The notes beneath the pieces are model-generated. The model saw nothing but the letters and a program-made list of their open reading frames with translations, did no database searches and was not told the origin of the DNA. Both the position numbers and the translations under genes were made by a program. This document shows, piece after piece, positions 33,261 through 41,372 of a stretch of 64,000 bases of DNA (position 1 is the stretch's first letter; every line of letters starts with the position of its first letter). Source of the stretch: CAWHPS01 sp963831235 (lineage in GTDB: Bacteria; Fibrobacterota; OXYB2-FULL-49-7; JAEUSG01); NCBI GenBank assembly GCA_963831235.1, contig CAWHPS010000054.1, positions 1 to 64,000 of the forward strand. The letters are read 5' to 3'.

Positions 33261-34415
33261 ATGTCAAAACTGATTTTTGACATGCAAAGTGGAATAGCCG
33301 GAGATATGACGGTTGCAGCAGCCTTTGATTTGGGGCTTGAAGCGACTACTTTTATAAAAGAACTCAAAACCCTGCCATTAGAGTTTGATGCAACTTTCAC
33401 TGAGGTTAAAAGGTCTGGAATCCGGGCAAAAACCTTTGCAGTGCAATTTCCCCATCAGCACAGCCATCGCCATTTGACACATATTCTTGATTTAATAGGC
33501 AAAAGCAGTCTCGATGGAGAAGTTAAAAGAAAAGCCTCGGCAATTTTCATGCGTTTGGGAGAGGCCGAAGCCAAGGTGCATGGTGTGTCAGTGGATGAGG
33601 TGCATTTCCATGAGGTTGGCGCTGTTGATGCTATTGTTGATATAACAGGGGCATCACTGGCTTTTTCAATACTTGGAATTTCGGATTTTTATGTAACCCC
33701 CTTTACATTTGGCACTGGTACAATAAAATGTGATCACGGGACCTTCAGCATACCCGCTCCTGCAACCGCAGAATTGACATTGGGCTTTCAGTCAAGGCGG
33801 GTGTTGATTGAAAGTGAACTTACAACTCCCACAGGCGCGGCTATTGCTACAGCATTCTCCAGGCCCATTTCTGAATTAGGTGACTATGTTGCGGTTAAAA
33901 CCGGTTATGGCGCCGGAACAAAAGAATTGGAAGGCTTGCCTAATGTGCTTAGGCTGACACTTTGTGAAAAAGCCGCTTCTACTTCTGAAAAGGTGGTTGA
34001 AATAGAAACAAATGTTGATGATGCCACAGGAGAAATAATAGGCCGTACAATTGATCGGCTTATGGCAAACAGCGCATTGGATGCTTTTACAATTCCGATT
34101 GGCATGAAAAAGGGGAGGCCTGGAGTATTGGTTTGTGTTCTGTGTGCACCCGGAGATAAAGATAAACTTTCCAGGATTCTGCTTAAAGAAACCGGTTCCA
34201 TTGGATTGCGCTATACTGAAAAGAACAGGGTTTGCCTTCCGCGAAAAGCCGGCTCTATAAGCACACGTTACGGTGAAATTACTACAAAGGTTATTGATTT
34301 ATTCGGGGAGATACGGATTACCCCAGAATATGAATCGTGCAAAGCAGCAGCAGACAAACATAATGTGCCATTAAGGCTTATATATGAAGAGGTGGCGAAA
34401 AAGACAGGTGTTTGA
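33261..34415 (+). CDS. larC: LarC nickel-pincer cofactor cyclometallase-like protein
   Basis: A 384-residue protein of the LarC (DUF111) family, which inserts nickel with CTP to complete the nickel-pincer nucleotide cofactor of lactate racemase and related LarA enzymes. Family features: FDMQSGIAGDM at the start (usually SGISGDM), a histidine-rich stretch HQHSHRH at about 71-77, DEVHFHEVGAVDAIVDI near 116, TPTGAA near 195, and IETNVDDATGE near 252 leading into the C-terminal domain. Some lactobacilli need a programmed frameshift to join the two halves; here it is one continuous frame. No larA, larB or larE lies in the window. ATG 33261 is preferred over TTG 33255. It is followed by ribokinase 26 bases later. 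Confidence 0.88.
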   Translation: MSKLIFDMQSGIAGDMTVAAAFDLGLEATTFIKELKTLPLEFDATFTEVKRSGIRAKTFAVQFPHQHSHRHLTHILDLIGKSSLDGEVKRKASAIFMRLGEAEAKVHGVSVDEVHFHEVGAVDAIVDITGASLAFSILGISDFYVTPFTFGTGTIKCDHGTFSIPAPATAELTLGFQSRRVLIESELTTPTGAAIATAFSRPISELGDYVAVKTGYGAGTKELEGLPNVLRLTLCEKAASTSEKVVEIETNVDDATGEIIGRTIDRLMANSALDAFTIPIGMKKGRPGVLVCVLCAPGDKDKLSRILLKETGSIGLRYTEKNRVCLPRKAGSISTRYGEITTKVIDLFGEIRITPEYESCKAAADKHNVPLRLIYEEVAKKTGV

Positions 34416-34441
34416 TTTGAAAATTTAAAAGAGAGGTTCTT

Positions 34442-35365
34442 ATGGGTAAGATTGTAGTCCTTGGCAGTTCAAATACGGATATGATTATAAATGTTGATCG
34501 AATCCCAAGACCCGGAGAAACTCTTCTTGGCGGAAGGTTTTCAATGGCAGCAGGCGGGAAAGGGGCTAATCAGGCTGTTGCAGCTTCTCGTTCCAATGGA
34601 AAAGTAACTTTCATTGCGAGGCTTGGCCGGGATCTTTTTGGGGATAAAGCAATCGAAGGATTTAAAAATGATGGCATCGATGTAAGCAATATTTTAAGGG
34701 ATGCAAAAAGACCTTCCGGAGTAGCTCTGATATTTGTTGGAAAAGACGGTGAAAACAGCATAGGCGTTGCCTCTGGTTCCAATGCAGGACTCTCTTGCCG
34801 TTATGTCAAGCAGTTCAAAAATGTTATCAGCAATGCCGAGATATTGCTTATGCAGCTCGAAACACCTGTGTCAACAATAAGTGAGGCTGCATCAATTGCC
34901 GCAAAACATGGAGTGACAGTGATTCTTAATCCTGCTCCGGCCATGAAATTGGAATCCAGCCTTTTAAAGAATGTCACAATACTTACCCCTAATGAAAGCG
35001 AAGCTTCTTTTCTAACAGGTGTTCCAATTAAAAGCATCAAAGATGCAAAAAAGGCTGCTGGGAAACTGCTGTTAAAAGGCATCAGGACGGTCATATTGAC
35101 ACTTGGTGCACAAGGTGTTATGATTGCGGAAAATGGACGTATGGAGCATGTTCCAGGGTTCAAGGTGAAAGCGGTAGATACTACCGCAGCGGGGGACACT
35201 TTTAATGGGGCATTTGCAACAGGGCTTTCAGAAGGCCAGCCTTTAATGCAAGCCATACGTTTTGCATGTGCGGCAGCCGCAATATCAGTTACAAGGCATG
35301 GGGCGCAGCCGTCGATTCCTAACAGGAAAGAGATTGATGCGTTGCTAAAGCGATATTCTGAATGA
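34442..35365 (+). CDS. rbsK: Ribokinase
   Basis: A 307-residue cytoplasmic PfkB-family kinase that makes ribose 5-phosphate from ribose and ATP. It shows the ribokinase opening VVLGSSNTDMIINVDRIPRPGETLLG, of which SSNTDMIINVDRIPRPGET is at 8-26. The substrate motif GGKGANQAVAA is at about 39-49, NPAPA near 160 and TPNESEA near 182. The anion-hole and catalytic base lie in TTAAGDTFNGAFATG near 247, where the Asp is the base. The ribosome site AGAGAGG lies just before the ATG. The gene follows larC on the same strand at short distance, so they may be co-transcribed. No ribose transporter is seen. Confidence 0.9.
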   Translation: MGKIVVLGSSNTDMIINVDRIPRPGETLLGGRFSMAAGGKGANQAVAASRSNGKVTFIARLGRDLFGDKAIEGFKNDGIDVSNILRDAKRPSGVALIFVGKDGENSIGVASGSNAGLSCRYVKQFKNVISNAEILLMQLETPVSTISEAASIAAKHGVTVILNPAPAMKLESSLLKNVTILTPNESEASFLTGVPIKSIKDAKKAAGKLLLKGIRTVILTLGAQGVMIAENGRMEHVPGFKVKAVDTTAAGDTFNGAFATGLSEGQPLMQAIRFACAAAAISVTRHGAQPSIPNRKEIDALLKRYSE

Positions 35366-35384
35366 TTTTAATTTGTGAAAGAAT

Positions 35385-35783
35385 TTACTGGTTGGCTAAT
35401 GTCAATCCCTCAATGCCATTAAAATGTGCGTCCTGGGTATAAAGGGCAAGACCATTGCTTAAAGCACAGGCAGCAATCCATAAGTCGTTTGTTGGAATTG
35501 GGCGGGCCTTGCGTCGCAATTGTCCATAAATAACAGAATAATATTCGGCAGTATTATAATCGTGGGTGATTAAATGTACCCGTGGCGAATCAATGAATTC
35601 TGCAAGAGATTTTTTGTTTTCTTCATTACGTTTTCCGCCTGAGAAACCGGCAAGAAGTTCTCCGACAACCGTGATATCGATTCCTATGAAATCTGAAAAA
35701 CGTAAAACGCTGACAACGGATGGGGTTCCGAGTTTGAATGCCGTATATATATTGGTATCTATCAGTATTCTGTTCACTTCCAA
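35385..35783 (-). CDS. vapC: VapC-type PIN-domain toxin
   Basis: A 132-residue PIN-domain ribonuclease, normally a tRNA- or rRNA-cleaving toxin held silent by its antitoxin. The acidic metal-binding residues are all present: Asp9 in ILIDTNIY, the Glu in VVGELLAGF near 42, the Asp in PTNDLWIAACAL near 99, and Asp in YTQDAHF near 117. Length is typical. It overlaps the upstream vapB by 10 bases on the minus strand, the usual antitoxin-first order. It is convergent with rbsK, 19 bases apart. Confidence 0.9.
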   Translation of the reverse strand: MEVNRILIDTNIYTAFKLGTPSVVSVLRFSDFIGIDITVVGELLAGFSGGKRNEENKKSLAEFIDSPRVHLITHDYNTAEYYSVIYGQLRRKARPIPTNDLWIAACALSNGLALYTQDAHFNGIEGLTLANQ

Positions 35784-36031
35784 AGCTCCCTGTCTATCTT
35801 TTCAAAGCCGGAGGTTGCTGTTTTGAAATGTTCAGCTTCTTTTTTGCTCCAGCTTCCTGCGAGGTGATCAATATCGTGGTGTTCCTTAAAGATTACAGGT
35901 TTGTCGAAGCCACAGACTCTTCTAAGGGTTTTAACAAGCCATTTGTTAGCGCTAAGATGTTCATTGCGTGCTTCTTTTTTGATAAATGATGAAAGTTCAT
36001 TATCAAGGCCCCGTAAAATAATCGTATTCAT
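35774..36031 (-). CDS. vapB: VapB-type antitoxin (FitA-like RHH)
   Basis: An 85-residue antitoxin. The N-terminal part TIILRGLDNELSSFIKKEARNEHLSANKWL is a ribbon-helix-helix motif of the FitA/Arc type. The C-terminal half, with DIDHLAGSWSKKEAEHF, is the extended toxin-binding segment found in partners of PIN toxins. It probably represses its own promoter. A 7-bp ATATCWA-type repeat lies in the leader near 36047-36065, a possible operator. The pair is complete and appears functional. Confidence 0.85.
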   Translation of the reverse strand: MNTIILRGLDNELSSFIKKEARNEHLSANKWLVKTLRRVCGFDKPVIFKEHHDIDHLAGSWSKKEAEHFKTATSGFEKIDRELWK

Positions 36032-36111
36032 GTTACCTCCTATTTGATATCATATATAGATATCAATAAGATAGCTAAATATGGAATGTCTGTCAATAGT
36101 TGTAAATACTA

Positions 36112-37146
36112 TTACCTTCTTCTCCCGCCCTGTCCTATGCCGATATACCTTCCGATAGATTCAATTCGTCTTGTCAGACAGTTGCTGCATTCATCGGCGG
36201 TTTCATTAATACAAGCCTTGTTGGGATAAAGTTCATATAGCATCCTGTAAACTGGTGGGGTAAGATTAGGCATGACAATATTGGCGCCGCGAGTCAAGCC
36301 TTTTTCCCTGCCGCTTTGCCTGTTTATTGTTGCAAGCGCAGTGGTGCTGGGAATATTCGCATCAGGCCTTAAAAGCCTTGTCAGTGCGATTACTTTGTAA
36401 ACCATCTCTTCTGTATTCGGAACCTGGTCTTTTATCAGGGGCTTTGCTTTTTTATCTTTTCCAAGTGGGGTTGCGGGGTGGGGGATATAGGGGCCTACGC
36501 CTATCATGTCAAGGTCCATATTTTCGAAAAGCATTATGTCTTTTGCCAGGCTTTCATAGCTTTGTCCTGGAATGCCTATCATGACACCGCTCCCTGCTTC
36601 AAAACCAATTTTCTGAAGCATCTTAAGCATCTTTAAACGATCCATTTCAGGTTTGCCAGGTATTGGCGGATGTATCCTGCGATAAAGCTTTTTGTCTGAG
36701 GTCTCAAACCTTAGGAGATATCGGTCAGCTCCAGCTTGTCGCCACAATTTTAAATCACTTGTGCTCCGTTCACCCAAACTTAATGTAACGGCCAGCCCTG
36801 TTTCGATCTTTATGGCCCTTATGATATCCGCAACCCATTCTGCTTTAAGACCTATGTCTTCACCTGCCTGCAGCACCACTGTCCCATATTTGAGCGCCTT
36901 GGCCTTTTTTGCGCATTCCAGAATTTCTGTCTTTGTCATTCGATAGCGTTTCAGCTTCTTATTGTGCCTACTTATACCGCAATAACCACATGATCTCCTG
37001 CAGAAATTGGATATTTCAATTAATCCGCGAAGATGAATCGCATCTCCGACATTCTCTTGTCTTGTTTTATCAGCTTTATGATAAAGGCTTTCAAGGCGGG
37101 CTGGATTATTTTCTTTGAGCCACTTAAGGATTGTAAGTTTATCCAT
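36112..37146 (-). CDS. hydE: [FeFe] hydrogenase H-cluster maturase HydE (radical SAM)
   Basis: A 344-residue radical SAM enzyme that helps build the azadithiolate-bridged diiron subcluster of [FeFe] hydrogenase. The iron-sulfur motif CxxxCxxC is at Cys49, Cys53 and Cys56 in NFCRRSCGYCG. Downstream are the family's LQAGED (about 116), LSLGERS (about 146) and GSGVMIGIPGQ segments, and the C-terminal end has PNLTPPVYR. A second cluster site may be formed by CINETADECSNC near 315. Last gene of the minus-strand hyd locus: its start overlaps hydF by 8 bases. Confidence 0.94.
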   Translation of the reverse strand: MDKLTILKWLKENNPARLESLYHKADKTRQENVGDAIHLRGLIEISNFCRRSCGYCGISRHNKKLKRYRMTKTEILECAKKAKALKYGTVVLQAGEDIGLKAEWVADIIRAIKIETGLAVTLSLGERSTSDLKLWRQAGADRYLLRFETSDKKLYRRIHPPIPGKPEMDRLKMLKMLQKIGFEAGSGVMIGIPGQSYESLAKDIMLFENMDLDMIGVGPYIPHPATPLGKDKKAKPLIKDQVPNTEEMVYKVIALTRLLRPDANIPSTTALATINRQSGREKGLTRGANIVMPNLTPPVYRMLYELYPNKACINETADECSNCLTRRIESIGRYIGIGQGGRRR

Positions 37147-38392
37147 GCTTTGATTTTTTATAAGTACTTAAAACTTCCGGAAATGGTGAGAGCGCACGTT
37201 CAAGCAACCCAAGGGAAAAGGCGATGGCAAGCCCATAATTGGTTACAGGGATCCCTGCGTTGCGGCAATGCATCAAACGGCTTAACACCTCGCGCCTGTT
37301 CTGCATACATGAGCCGCAAAGTATCACAAGTTTGTAATCGGTCAGGTTTGAAGGAAAATCATGTCCCTGGTAGGTTGTAAACTTTAATTTGCATTTACAG
37401 TATGTTTCAAGCCACTTTGGAATCTTAACCCTGCCGATATCATCACCTATAGGATGATGTGTACAGGCTTCGGCAATAAGAACCCTCTCTCCATCATGCA
37501 GATTGTCAATTGCAACAGCGCCAACGACTTGCGTCATAAGATCCCCTTTCTGCCGAGAAAGGAGAACAGAAAAGCCTGTCATGGGAATACTTTCAGGCAC
37601 TATTGCGGCAACCTGTTTAAAGGCCTGGGAATCGGTTACAACCAGTTTGGGAGGTGTTTTGAGTTCTGAAAGCGCTTTTGCAAGACCATTTTCCTTTACC
37701 ACAATAGCGCATGCGTCATTGTCAAGAAGGTCCCTTATTGCCTGCATCTGCGGCAGAATGATGCGTCCCTTGGGCGCTTCCTTGTCTATTGGGATCACAA
37801 GTATTGCGGTATTCTGTGGTCCCACGAGGTCTGCAAGCAGGGATTGGGATGAAAGATAATCCTCAGGAGCGCTTTTAACTATTGTTTCTCGTAATGTATC
37901 CATGCCTTCCCCTGTTTTTGCGGACACAGAAAGGACGCTTCGGCCAGACAATGAATCCAAAAGAGATTTATCCGGTCTTGAGATATCGACTTTATTGAAT
38001 ATTATTATAAAAGGAATGTTACGGGATTCAAGTTCGAATATTACATGTTCTTCGTATTGAGTAAGAATATCAGTTGCAACAACAAGCCCGAGGTCTGTGC
38101 GCTCAAAGCAGCGTATTGTTTTTTCAACCCGCTTTTTTCCAAGCACACTATCATCATCAAGACCTGCCGTGTCTATGAATAGAACCGGCCCGAGCGGCAA
38201 AAGCTCCATTGGTTTTTCAACCGGGTCCGTGGTCGTGCCCGCTATTTCAGAAACAATGGACACATCCTGCCTTGTGAGGGCATTAAGCAGGCTCGATTTT
38301 CCAGCGTTTCTTCTGCCGTAAATTCCAATGTGAAGGCGCATACCCTTATTTGTAGTCTGCATATCCCATGATCTCCCAAAAGTGGTTAGCAA
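37139..38392 (-). CDS. hydF: [FeFe] hydrogenase maturation GTPase HydF
   Basis: HydF is the scaffold on which the diiron subcluster is assembled before transfer to HydA. N-terminal GTPase domain: P-loop GRRNAGKS at 26-33, the switch region IAGTTTDPV, DTAGLDD, and NKVD. A dimerisation domain follows, then the C-terminal iron-sulfur domain with EACTHHP (the CxH ligands) and CGSCM (the CxxC ligands), as in characterised HydF. Total 417 residues from the 38392 start. An in-frame ATG at 38362 (MQTTNKG) is a realistic alternative because family members usually begin about there. It overlaps hydG by 7 bases and hydE by 8, so translation of the three maturases is coupled. Confidence 0.94.
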   Translation of the reverse strand: MLTTFGRSWDMQTTNKGMRLHIGIYGRRNAGKSSLLNALTRQDVSIVSEIAGTTTDPVEKPMELLPLGPVLFIDTAGLDDDSVLGKKRVEKTIRCFERTDLGLVVATDILTQYEEHVIFELESRNIPFIIIFNKVDISRPDKSLLDSLSGRSVLSVSAKTGEGMDTLRETIVKSAPEDYLSSQSLLADLVGPQNTAILVIPIDKEAPKGRIILPQMQAIRDLLDNDACAIVVKENGLAKALSELKTPPKLVVTDSQAFKQVAAIVPESIPMTGFSVLLSRQKGDLMTQVVGAVAIDNLHDGERVLIAEACTHHPIGDDIGRVKIPKWLETYCKCKLKFTTYQGHDFPSNLTDYKLVILCGSCMQNRREVLSRLMHCRNAGIPVTNYGLAIAFSLGLLERALSPFPEVLSTYKKSKHG

Positions 38393-39774
38393 TAACAGTC
38401 ACGTTTTCCAGCCCTTATTTGATTCAGAAGGCCCAGGGTCGTCTCTTTTTCCAATGGCCCCATATTGTTTACAGTCTTGTCAAGGAATGCGTTACCTTCT
38501 TTTCGTGTCTCAGGTGAAGCATAATCTTCAAGGTATTCCGCAAAAGTGGCACAGGCATTCGGTTCGCAAAAAGACTTGATGTCGCCAGGTTTGGCCAGGT
38601 CCATGAAATCCCCGCCAGTGCGTCCAAGTCTGTAGCATGCGGTACAGAAGCTTGGGATGTATCCGAGAGAGGCAACATCACGTATAACCTCGTCAAGTGG
38701 TCTGTGATCGCCAAGCGAGAACTGGCCGCCCGCAGGTATGGCCGCATCCTTATCAGCATATCCTCCAGGATCCGTACGGCTGCCAGCGGATATCTGGGAT
38801 ACGCCAAGGGCGAAAGTCTGCCGTCTTACATCAGGCGTTTCCCGTGTTGACATTATGATACCTGTGTATGGTACTGCGCAGCGCAGGATTGCGACAATCT
38901 TCATGAAGTCGCTGTCTGAAACAAGGTAGGGGCAATTTTCAGCATAAGGTGACCCTTCAGCAGGTTCCAACCTTGGAACACTTATGGTATGAGGTCCGAC
39001 ACCGAATTTATTTTCAAGGTACTTCGCATGTTGAAGGAGCGCCAGGATTTCAAAACGCCAGTCGTATAGCCCAAAAAGGACCCCTGTACCAAGATCGCTG
39101 ATTCCAGCCTCCATTGCGCGATCTGGTGCGCTTATACGCCAGTTATAATCAGCCTTTTTCCCTTTGAGGTGAACGGCTTTATATGTTTCAGGGTGATAGG
39201 TTTCCTGAAAGAGCTGGTAAGTGCCGATTTTTGTCTCTTTCAAGGCTTTGAATTCATCAAGTGTGAGCGGCGCTATATTTGCATTTATCCTGCGTATCGA
39301 GCCATTGCCGCATTTGACATTATAAATTGTGGCAATGGCTTTTAATATATAGTCCAAACCCTCTTTCGGGTATGATTCACCTGCCACAAGAAGAATCCGC
39401 TTATGCCCCTGTTTAACAAGGAATTCTGTTTCATGTGCGATTTCCTCTTGAGATAGATATCGCCGTTTAATTTGCCTGTTGTCTGCCCTGAAAGCGCAGT
39501 AGAGGCATTCATTTCCGCAAAGGTTGGAAATATAAAGCGGCGCAAAAATTACAAGCCGCCTGCCGTAAATAGTTTGTTTTATCCTGCGTGCTGTCTCAAA
39601 TAGTTCTTCTGTGAGTCCGGGATCCTTTATTCCAATCAGAACAGAGGTTTCCTCCTCATTCAGACCGCATAAAGATAACGACTTTGAAAGTATCTCCCTG
39701 ACGTATTTTTTGTCTGTGGCACTGTGTTTCGCAAGAATGTTTAAAATAGCATGGCTGCTTATGATTGAACTCAT
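38386..39774 (-). CDS. hydG: [FeFe] hydrogenase maturase HydG (radical SAM tyrosine lyase)
   Basis: HydG cleaves tyrosine to p-cresol and dehydroglycine, releasing the CO and cyanide ligands of the H-cluster as an iron-carbonyl-cyanide synthon. The radical SAM cluster is bound by Cys86, Cys90 and Cys93 in NLCGNECLYCAF. The C-terminal auxiliary-cluster motif, FCTACYRLGRTGG followed by the third cysteine in SFCEPNA, is intact. The 462-residue length is normal for HydG. The start overlaps the stop of the receiver-kinase gene upstream by four bases (ATGA), and the end overlaps hydF. Its position inside one coupled operon with the hydrogenase subunits is compact and unusual. Confidence 0.94.
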   Translation of the reverse strand: MSSIISSHAILNILAKHSATDKKYVREILSKSLSLCGLNEEETSVLIGIKDPGLTEELFETARRIKQTIYGRRLVIFAPLYISNLCGNECLYCAFRADNRQIKRRYLSQEEIAHETEFLVKQGHKRILLVAGESYPKEGLDYILKAIATIYNVKCGNGSIRRINANIAPLTLDEFKALKETKIGTYQLFQETYHPETYKAVHLKGKKADYNWRISAPDRAMEAGISDLGTGVLFGLYDWRFEILALLQHAKYLENKFGVGPHTISVPRLEPAEGSPYAENCPYLVSDSDFMKIVAILRCAVPYTGIIMSTRETPDVRRQTFALGVSQISAGSRTDPGGYADKDAAIPAGGQFSLGDHRPLDEVIRDVASLGYIPSFCTACYRLGRTGGDFMDLAKPGDIKSFCEPNACATFAEYLEDYASPETRKEGNAFLDKTVNNMGPLEKETTLGLLNQIRAGKRDCYC

Positions 39775-40910
39775 TGCTTGCGTCCTTTTAGGTTTATCGT
39801 GAATAGTGTTCCCTTGTTATTTTCACTCTTTAAATTTATTTCACCATCATAAAGCATCACTACTTTTTTGACAATTGAAAGTCCAAGCCCGCTTCCGGAT
39901 ATGTTTACTGTCTTATCATTCTTGATGCGCGAGAATTCCCTGAATAATTGTGCCTGCTCTTCAGAGGTTATGCCGATTCCGGTGTCTGAAACTTCAATCA
40001 TTGCGCCTGCCTGATCCACGCTCAGTTTTATTTCAACTTTACCGTCAGGTTTATTGTATTTGATGGCGTTTGAAACGAGATTTTTTAAAATAAGTTCCAT
40101 ATCATCCGGATCAGCATTGAAAATAATCGGCTTATCGGGTAGAATACGTATATTGATGCCTGCTGTTTCAGCATCTTCTTTCAGCAAATCAACAACCTGC
40201 ATTGCTATTTGATATAAATCAATTGGTGAAATTGATGGCTTGCGATCCCCTGATTCAATGGCTGTTAAATCAAGGAGATCGAGAACGAGTTTACGCATCC
40301 CCTTAAGCCTTATCATGACTCGTTCAACAATATCAGAGTAATCTTCCAGCTTGCTTCCCATCTGTTTGTTTTGTATTAAATCAAGATAGGTTTCAATGGC
40401 ATTAAGCGGCGCTTTAAGCTCATGTGCAAGGACCGTAATAAATTCGAACCTGATCCGCTTTCTTTCTTCGGACAGCTTACGGGCCTTCTGGGTCACGATT
40501 ACTTCCCTTGCAGCTTTGTCCAATGAATATTGAAGCTCATCAGGCTTAAAGGGTTTGGGCAGAAAGTCATAGGCACCGAGTTTAATGGTGTTTATGATAC
40601 TTTCCAGTGTGGAGTATGCGGCAATCATAATCGTGCATACCGGATTCCCGTTGATTGAAATATCCTTCAAAAGTTCCGCCCCGCTTTTGCCTGGAAGCTT
40701 GTTGTCAAGAATAAGGATATCGGGCTTCGTGATCTTCATTATATTCTCCGCTTCTTCAGCGGAGTTAAAACAATGGACATCAAAATAAATCCGCTCGTTT
40801 ATATCGCTGAGGGTCAGGACATGGTTTTCCAATGCCAGTTTTACACCCAGGCGCATCTCTGCTTCATCATCAACTACATAAACCTTGAGTCTGTTTTCAG
40901 GAATATCCAT
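39771..40910 (-). CDS. Receiver-histidine kinase within the hydrogenase operon
   Basis: A 379-residue soluble two-component protein with its receiver at the N-terminus: Asp69 (LILDNKLPG) is the phosphoacceptor and Lys119 the switch lysine. A coiled segment (about 130-150) leads to the HisKA domain with His163 in VLAHELKAPLNAI. The ATPase domain follows, with NLVSNAIKYN, DTGIGI and GSGLGLSIVKKV. It has no membrane or DNA-binding part, so it receives and passes phosphoryl groups in the cytoplasm. The ATG at 40910 begins right after the stop of the ferredoxin/hydrogenase fragment (40913) and is preferred over a start 42 bases further upstream. Its end overlaps hydG. Such kinases usually accompany H2-sensing hydrogenases, so it may report hydrogen or redox state. 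Confidence 0.88.
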   Translation of the reverse strand: MDIPENRLKVYVVDDEAEMRLGVKLALENHVLTLSDINERIYFDVHCFNSAEEAENIMKITKPDILILDNKLPGKSGAELLKDISINGNPVCTIMIAAYSTLESIINTIKLGAYDFLPKPFKPDELQYSLDKAAREVIVTQKARKLSEERKRIRFEFITVLAHELKAPLNAIETYLDLIQNKQMGSKLEDYSDIVERVMIRLKGMRKLVLDLLDLTAIESGDRKPSISPIDLYQIAMQVVDLLKEDAETAGINIRILPDKPIIFNADPDDMELILKNLVSNAIKYNKPDGKVEIKLSVDQAGAMIEVSDTGIGITSEEQAQLFREFSRIKNDKTVNISGSGLGLSIVKKVVMLYDGEINLKSENNKGTLFTINLKGRKQ

Positions 40911-40912
40911 AA

Positions 40913-41359
40913 TTAAATTATTTTTGGTGTTCTTTTCTCGGAATTGTTGCAATTAAGGTCGTGCCGGTCTTTCGCTGATAGGAGTTTACGGTATGCAAGG
41001 CTCACAAGGTCGGCGCCGAAAGCGGCTTCCATAACGATCTTAAACCCGAGTCCCTTTGGTGCCCCGACAACAGCCTTATGGTCGTACTCCCCGAATTCGG
41101 CCGGAAAGCTTGGAGCAAGAATGGCAGCAGGTGTGCCGCCTGATAAAAGAATATCTTTTACATCTGCGATGCTGCTTAAGGCTTCCTTTGCATTCTGACA
41201 GCACACCCGGAAACAGTTACCGCAGGCAATACATCTTTCAGCAACAACATCAGCCTGGCCCTGGTAAATACGGATTGCTTTTGCCGGACATTCTCTGACG
41301 CAGGTATAGCATACCTCGCATTTGTCTTTGACAGATTTAACAAGAGGCGCAGGGAGCAT
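40913..41359 (-). CDS. Ferredoxin-type fragment of a sensory [FeFe] hydrogenase-like protein (truncated)
   Basis: A 148-residue protein. Residues about 5-65 carry two 4Fe-4S motifs (CEVCYTCVRECPAKAI, CIACGNCFRVC). The next segment (AAILAPSFPAEFGEYDH, then GFKIVMEAAFGADLVSLAYRKLL) matches the start of the C-terminal hydrogenase domain found in regulatory, HydS-like [FeFe] hydrogenases. The protein then stops about 20 residues later, before any H-cluster motif, so it cannot hold an H-cluster. The ATG at 41359 has AAAAGGGG 8 bases upstream; an earlier ATG (41392) overlaps hydA by 20 bases. Downstream comes the kinase, which in sensory hydrogenases is often the output module. It may be a deletion product that still works as a ferredoxin, or a remnant. 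Confidence 0.75.
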   Translation of the reverse strand: MLPAPLVKSVKDKCEVCYTCVRECPAKAIRIYQGQADVVAERCIACGNCFRVCCQNAKEALSSIADVKDILLSGGTPAAILAPSFPAEFGEYDHKAVVGAPKGLGFKIVMEAAFGADLVSLAYRKLLSAKDRHDLNCNNSEKRTPKII

Positions 41360-41372
41360 GAAAATGCCCCTT

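Noticed and set aside
36112..36120. HydE as a different radical SAM enzyme such as biotin synthase or PylB
   Set aside because: The CxxxCxxC context and the overlapping hydF and hydG genes fit HydE; BioB and PylB do not occur in this arrangement.
37033..37380. 115-residue plus-strand frame across the hydE/hydF junction
   Set aside because: It is antisense to two well-supported overlapping genes and lacks a ribosome site.
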